From contig JAKFWB010000218.1 of assembly GCA_021732945.1 (NCBI GenBank), positions 1 to 7,965 of the forward strand: a stretch of DNA of 7,965 nt, written 5' to 3'. Below the pieces are notes generated by a model. The model worked only from the letters and a program-made list of their open reading frames with translations. It was not told where the DNA came from and did not search any database. The position numbers were made by a program, and so were the translations under genes. Source of the stretch: Porphyrobacter sp. (GTDB lineage: Bacteria > Pseudomonadota > Alphaproteobacteria > Sphingomonadales > Sphingomonadaceae). Below, in pieces: positions 6,034 through 7,965 of this stretch (its first letter is position 1; every line of letters starts with the position of its first letter).

Positions 6034-6296
6034 ATGTCGTATTCTCCGCCCTCGCGTGGGAAGATTACCAACATTGGTGCGAAACAGACCGCAAGACATT
6101 GCTGCGTCTCAATAAACTGATTGAGGAATGCCGCCGCCATCCGTTCAAGGGGACGGGCAAGCCAGAGCCTGTGCGGGGTGAACTCGCGGGCCTTTGGTCA
6201 CGCAGGATCAACCAGCGCGACCGGCTGGTGTATCGAGTGATTGGCAAAGACGACACCCAGCAGCTTGAAATTGCGCAGTGCCGCGAGCACTACTGA
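6030..6296 (+). CDS. yoeB: Toxin YoeB (RelE superfamily mRNA interferase)
   Basis: YoeB is a ribosome-dependent endoribonuclease that cuts mRNA in the A site and stops translation when its antitoxin is lost. The 88 residues align almost without gaps with E. coli YoeB, including ETDRK (18-22), PFKGTGKPEP (38-47), GLWSRRI (54-60) and RLVYRV (65-70). The catalytic residues are conserved: Glu46, Arg65, and the His87-Tyr88 ending that corresponds to E. coli His83-Tyr84. A four-residue insertion around IGKDDTQQ (71-78) explains the extra length. The start is GTG at 6030, overlapping the antitoxin stop, so translation is coupled. The intact active site suggests a functional toxin. Confidence 0.97.
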   Translation: MNVVFSALAWEDYQHWCETDRKTLLRLNKLIEECRRHPFKGTGKPEPVRGELAGLWSRRINQRDRLVYRVIGKDDTQQLEIAQCREHY

Positions 6297-6335
6297 GCTC
6301 GGTTCGAACCACCCGCATCCAAGAAGGTGACCACT

Positions 6336-6590
6336 ATGGATATCCGAAACCGAGATTGGCTTCAGCTGGTAAAGGCCACGCGCGAGAAGTTCGGCGTATC
6401 AATTCAAGGCGCACACGACTTGATCTTAGCTGATGTTGAATTGCGCAGGCTCGTCGGACGTCGCATCAATCGTGACCCGGAATGCCGCAAGCTGGCTTCG
6501 TATGACATCGCCCAAAATGGCGACACATCCCGTTTTGAGAGAGACGGAGACCGAATTCGTTTTCGTCACCCTGACGGACAATGCCAGTAG
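6336..6590 (+). CDS. Hypothetical 84-residue protein downstream of yoeB
   Basis: I do not recognise a named family. The ATG at 6336 has AAGAAGG at 6321-6327, eight bases upstream, so it is preferred over the GTG at 6327 that lies in that ribosome site. The protein is soluble and charged: an N-terminal helical half (WLQLVKATREKFG, then HDLILADVELRRLVGRRI) is followed by RDPECRKLASYDI and a C-terminal, strand-like FERDGDRIRFRH. There is no signal peptide or membrane segment. By my hand count the gene is about 53% GC, lower than the genes around it, which suggests recent acquisition. It begins 39 bases after the toxin stop with no evident promoter or terminator between, so it may be cotranscribed with yefM-yoeB. 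A regulatory or TA-associated role is possible but unsupported. Confidence 0.62.
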   Translation: MDIRNRDWLQLVKATREKFGVSIQGAHDLILADVELRRLVGRRINRDPECRKLASYDIAQNGDTSRFERDGDRIRFRHPDGQCQ

Positions 6591-6597
6591 TCGGTAA

Positions 6598-6637
6598 AGG
6601 GGGCGCTCAACGCCGTCGCACTTTTCTAGGGGGCGCT
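6598..6637. repeat. 10-bp direct repeat upstream of aroQ
   Basis: AGGGGGCGCT occurs at 6598-6607 and again at 6628-6637, a 30-bp period close to three helical turns. Between the copies lies GTCGCACTTTTCTAG. It sits 20-60 bases before the aroQ ATG, where no clear ribosome binding site is visible, so it could be a paired regulator site or a chance GC-rich duplication. Confidence 0.4.
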
Positions 6638-6657
6638 GTGCGGCTAAGCCCCGCTCC

Positions 6658-7098
6658 ATGACCAACCTCGTCTACGTCCTCAACGGCCCCAACCTCAATC
6701 TTCTCGGCACGCGCGAGCCTGAGATCTACGGCACCACTACGCTCGACGATATCGCCGGGATGCTGGAAGACCGCGCCCGCGAATTGGGGCTCGAAATCGA
6801 GATGCGCCAGACCAATCACGAAGGGATGCTGGTCGACTGGCTGCACGAGGCGCAGGCGGAGGGCGCGCGGGCGGTGTTGCTGAATGCGGCGGCCTATACG
6901 CACACGTCAGTCGCGCTGCTGGATGCGATCAAGGCGATCAAAACGCCGGTGATCGAGGTCCACCTGTCCGATCCCAAGACCCGCGAGGCTTTCCGCCATC
7001 TCTCCTATGTCGGCATGGCTGCGGCGATGACCGTGGAAGGCCACGGTGCGGATTCCTACCGCATCGCACTCGAAGCGGTCGCTTCCGGGCAGGTCTAA
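6658..7098 (+). CDS. aroQ: Type II 3-dehydroquinate dehydratase
   Basis: This enzyme converts 3-dehydroquinate to 3-dehydroshikimate in the shikimate pathway to aromatic amino acids and acts as a soluble dodecamer. At 146 residues it has the usual length. Motifs are [18 protein letters not shown] (8-25) with catalytic Tyr24 and Arg19, QTNHEG (51-56), [14 protein letters not shown] (74-87) with Asn76 and His82, EVHLSD (100-105) with His102, and REAFRHLSY (109-117). Two positions are less usual: Ala77 where many relatives have proline after the asparagine, and Asp105 where many have asparagine. The ATG at 6658 places the LNGPNLN motif at residue 8, as is normal, although no clear Shine-Dalgarno precedes it. 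The following accB and accC are the common neighbours in alphaproteobacteria. Confidence 0.97.
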   Translation: MTNLVYVLNGPNLNLLGTREPEIYGTTTLDDIAGMLEDRARELGLEIEMRQTNHEGMLVDWLHEAQAEGARAVLLNAAAYTHTSVALLDAIKAIKTPVIEVHLSDPKTREAFRHLSYVGMAAAMTVEGHGADSYRIALEAVASGQV

Positions 7099-7205
7099 TT
7101 CGTCACCAGACTTTCACAAATTGCATCCTTGCCACTTGCCAGCCGCAATTCGCGGCAATAGTCCCCACTCGCTCAAGGGGCGATCCACAACAACAAGGGA
7201 ACTAC
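7099..7205 (+). promoter_or_regulatory. aroQ-accB intergenic leader with a small hairpin
   Basis: The 107-bp gap contains a perfect 5-bp inverted repeat, GCCGC (7142-7146) and GCGGC (7152-7156), around AATTC. A competing pairing TTGCC (7136-7140) with GGCAA (7154-7158) is also possible. CCCC and GGGG (7163-7166, 7177-7180) could form a second weak stem. AAGGGAA before the ATG at 7206 is the accB ribosome site. I see no strong sigma-70-type promoter, so accB may be read through from aroQ or start from a promoter I cannot recognise. Confidence 0.4.
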
Positions 7206-7718
7206 ATGGCAAACGACGGTGCCGAGGGCAGCAAGTCGAACCGGCGCAAGTCCGGCATGAACATCGACACCGCGCTGGTGCGTGAACTCGCCGAATTGCT
7301 CAACGAAACCGGCCTCACCGAAATCGAGGTTGAGGATGATGACCGCAAGATCCGCGTGTCGCGTGGCAGTGTTGCCGCAGCCGCGCCGGTCTATGCAGCC
7401 GCGCCCGCCCTTGTGGCCGCAGCCCCCGCGCCGGTCGCCGCAGCACCGGCCGCTGCGCCAGAACCGGCCGCCGGGCCGGACATGACCAATGCAGTAAGAT
7501 CACCCATGGTTGGCACAGGCTATCTGACGCCCGAACCCGGGGCTGCACCGTTCGTCTCGGTCGGACAGGCCGTCAAGGAAGGCGACACGCTGCTGATTGT
7601 CGAGGCGATGAAGGTGATGAATCCGATCACCGCCCCGCGCGCGGGCACCGTGACCGCGATCCTGATCGAAACCGCGCAGCCGGTCGAATTTGACCAGCCG
7701 CTCGTCGTGATCGTCTGA
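7206..7718 (+). CDS. accB: Biotin carboxyl carrier protein of acetyl-CoA carboxylase
   Basis: AccB carries the biotin that moves carboxyl groups from biotin carboxylase (AccC) to the carboxyltransferase in the first step of fatty acid synthesis. The 170 residues show the three usual parts: an N-terminal segment with [17 protein letters not shown] (21-37), an Ala/Pro-rich flexible linker (about 56-91), and the C-terminal biotinyl domain (96-170). The biotin-accepting residue is Lys136 in EAMKVMN (133-139). The thumb region [13 protein letters not shown] (108-120) is present, as in true acetyl-CoA carboxylase carriers. The ATG at 7206 has AAGGGAA upstream; the in-frame ATG at 7257 fits the family core closely too, but has no ribosome site. 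accC follows after four bases, so the two are an operon. Confidence 0.97.
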   Translation: MANDGAEGSKSNRRKSGMNIDTALVRELAELLNETGLTEIEVEDDDRKIRVSRGSVAAAAPVYAAAPALVAAAPAPVAAAPAAAPEPAAGPDMTNAVRSPMVGTGYLTPEPGAAPFVSVGQAVKEGDTLLIVEAMKVMNPITAPRAGTVTAILIETAQPVEFDQPLVVIV

Positions 7719-7722
7719 CATC

Positions 7723-7965
7723 ATGGGCATTAAACGCATCCTGATCGCCAATCGCGGCGAGATCGCCTTGCGCATCCACCGCGCCGCGCATGAGATGGGG
7801 ATCGAGACCGTGGCGGTGCATTCCACCGCCGATGCCGATGCGATGCATGTCCGCCTCGCCGATCACGCAGTCTGCATCGGCCCGCCGCCCGCGACTGACA
7901 GCTATCTCAACATCGCCAACATCATCTCGGCCGCTGAAATCGCCCAGTGCGATGCGATACACCCC
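7723..7965 (+). CDS. accC: Biotin carboxylase of acetyl-CoA carboxylase, N-terminal 81 codons only
   Basis: AccC carboxylates the biotin on AccB with ATP and bicarbonate. The frame opens with [18 protein letters not shown], the hallmark beginning of biotin carboxylases, followed by [20 protein letters not shown] (34-53) and [12 protein letters not shown] (60-71), all in the first, Rossmann-like domain. The ATP-grasp part and the active site lie beyond the window edge, so completeness cannot be judged. The start follows the accB stop by four bases and has no good Shine-Dalgarno, which suggests coupling to accB translation. Confidence 0.95.
   Translation, partial: MGIKRILIANRGEIALRIHRAAHEMGIETVAVHSTADADAMHVRLADHAVCIGPPPATDSYLNIANIISAAEIAQCDAIHP

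Noticed and set aside
6301..6310. GGTTCGAACC, similar to a tRNA T-arm, as a possible tRNA remnant or attachment site
   Set aside because: The flanking bases do not pair as a T-stem, no acceptor stem or CCA is seen, and no integrase or duplicate copy is present. It is only a 10-bp palindrome.
7257..7259. Alternative accB start at the internal ATG
   Set aside because: No ribosome binding site precedes it, whereas AAGGGAA precedes the ATG at 7206; it remains possible.
1..7965. tRNA, rRNA, CRISPR array, transposase or integrase
   Set aside because: No cloverleaf, rRNA core sequence, regularly spaced repeats or recombinase motifs were seen on either strand.

Overview
The window looks like chromosomal DNA of an alphaproteobacterium, most likely Sphingomonadales (Erythrobacter/Porphyrobacter/Sphingomonas type). 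The evidence is the high GC content, the aroQ-accB-accC gene order, a holin of the gene-transfer-agent type, and the protein sequences themselves. I found no rRNA, tRNA, CRISPR array or insertion sequence.

Left part (1-4060): a molybdenum hydroxylase locus. On the minus strand, reading leftwards, a [2Fe-2S] subunit gene (4060-3584), a molybdopterin subunit gene (3584-1320) and a MocA-like nucleotidyltransferase gene (1318-671) are packed with a 1-bp overlap and a 1-bp gap, so they form one operon. The enzyme resembles the two-subunit isoquinoline 1-oxidoreductase (IorAB) group, which has no FAD subunit. The MocA-like protein would make the dinucleotide form of the cofactor. On the plus strand an xdhC gene, cut by the window start, converges on this operon and overlaps mocA tail to tail by 145 bp. 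XdhC proteins sulfurate and insert the cofactor, so all four genes fit one maturation and enzyme module.

Middle (4061-5171): a 208-bp divergent region with alternative hairpins precedes a CitE/HpcH-family CoA-ester lyase gene of unknown substrate.

Accessory-looking stretch (5172-6657): an orphan holin of the gene-transfer-agent family, a 48-bp palindromic repeat just behind it, a complete YefM-YoeB toxin-antitoxin operon with paired TGTACA operator cores spaced 12 bp, and a lower-GC 84-residue protein of unknown function.

Right part (6658-7965): housekeeping genes aroQ (type II 3-dehydroquinase), accB (biotin carboxyl carrier protein) and the first 81 codons of accC (biotin carboxylase), for aromatic amino acid and fatty acid synthesis.

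No clearly new multi-gene system is visible. The points most worth checking are the long convergent xdhC/mocA overlap, the orphan holin, the YefM-YoeB operator geometry and the small unknown protein downstream of the toxin.
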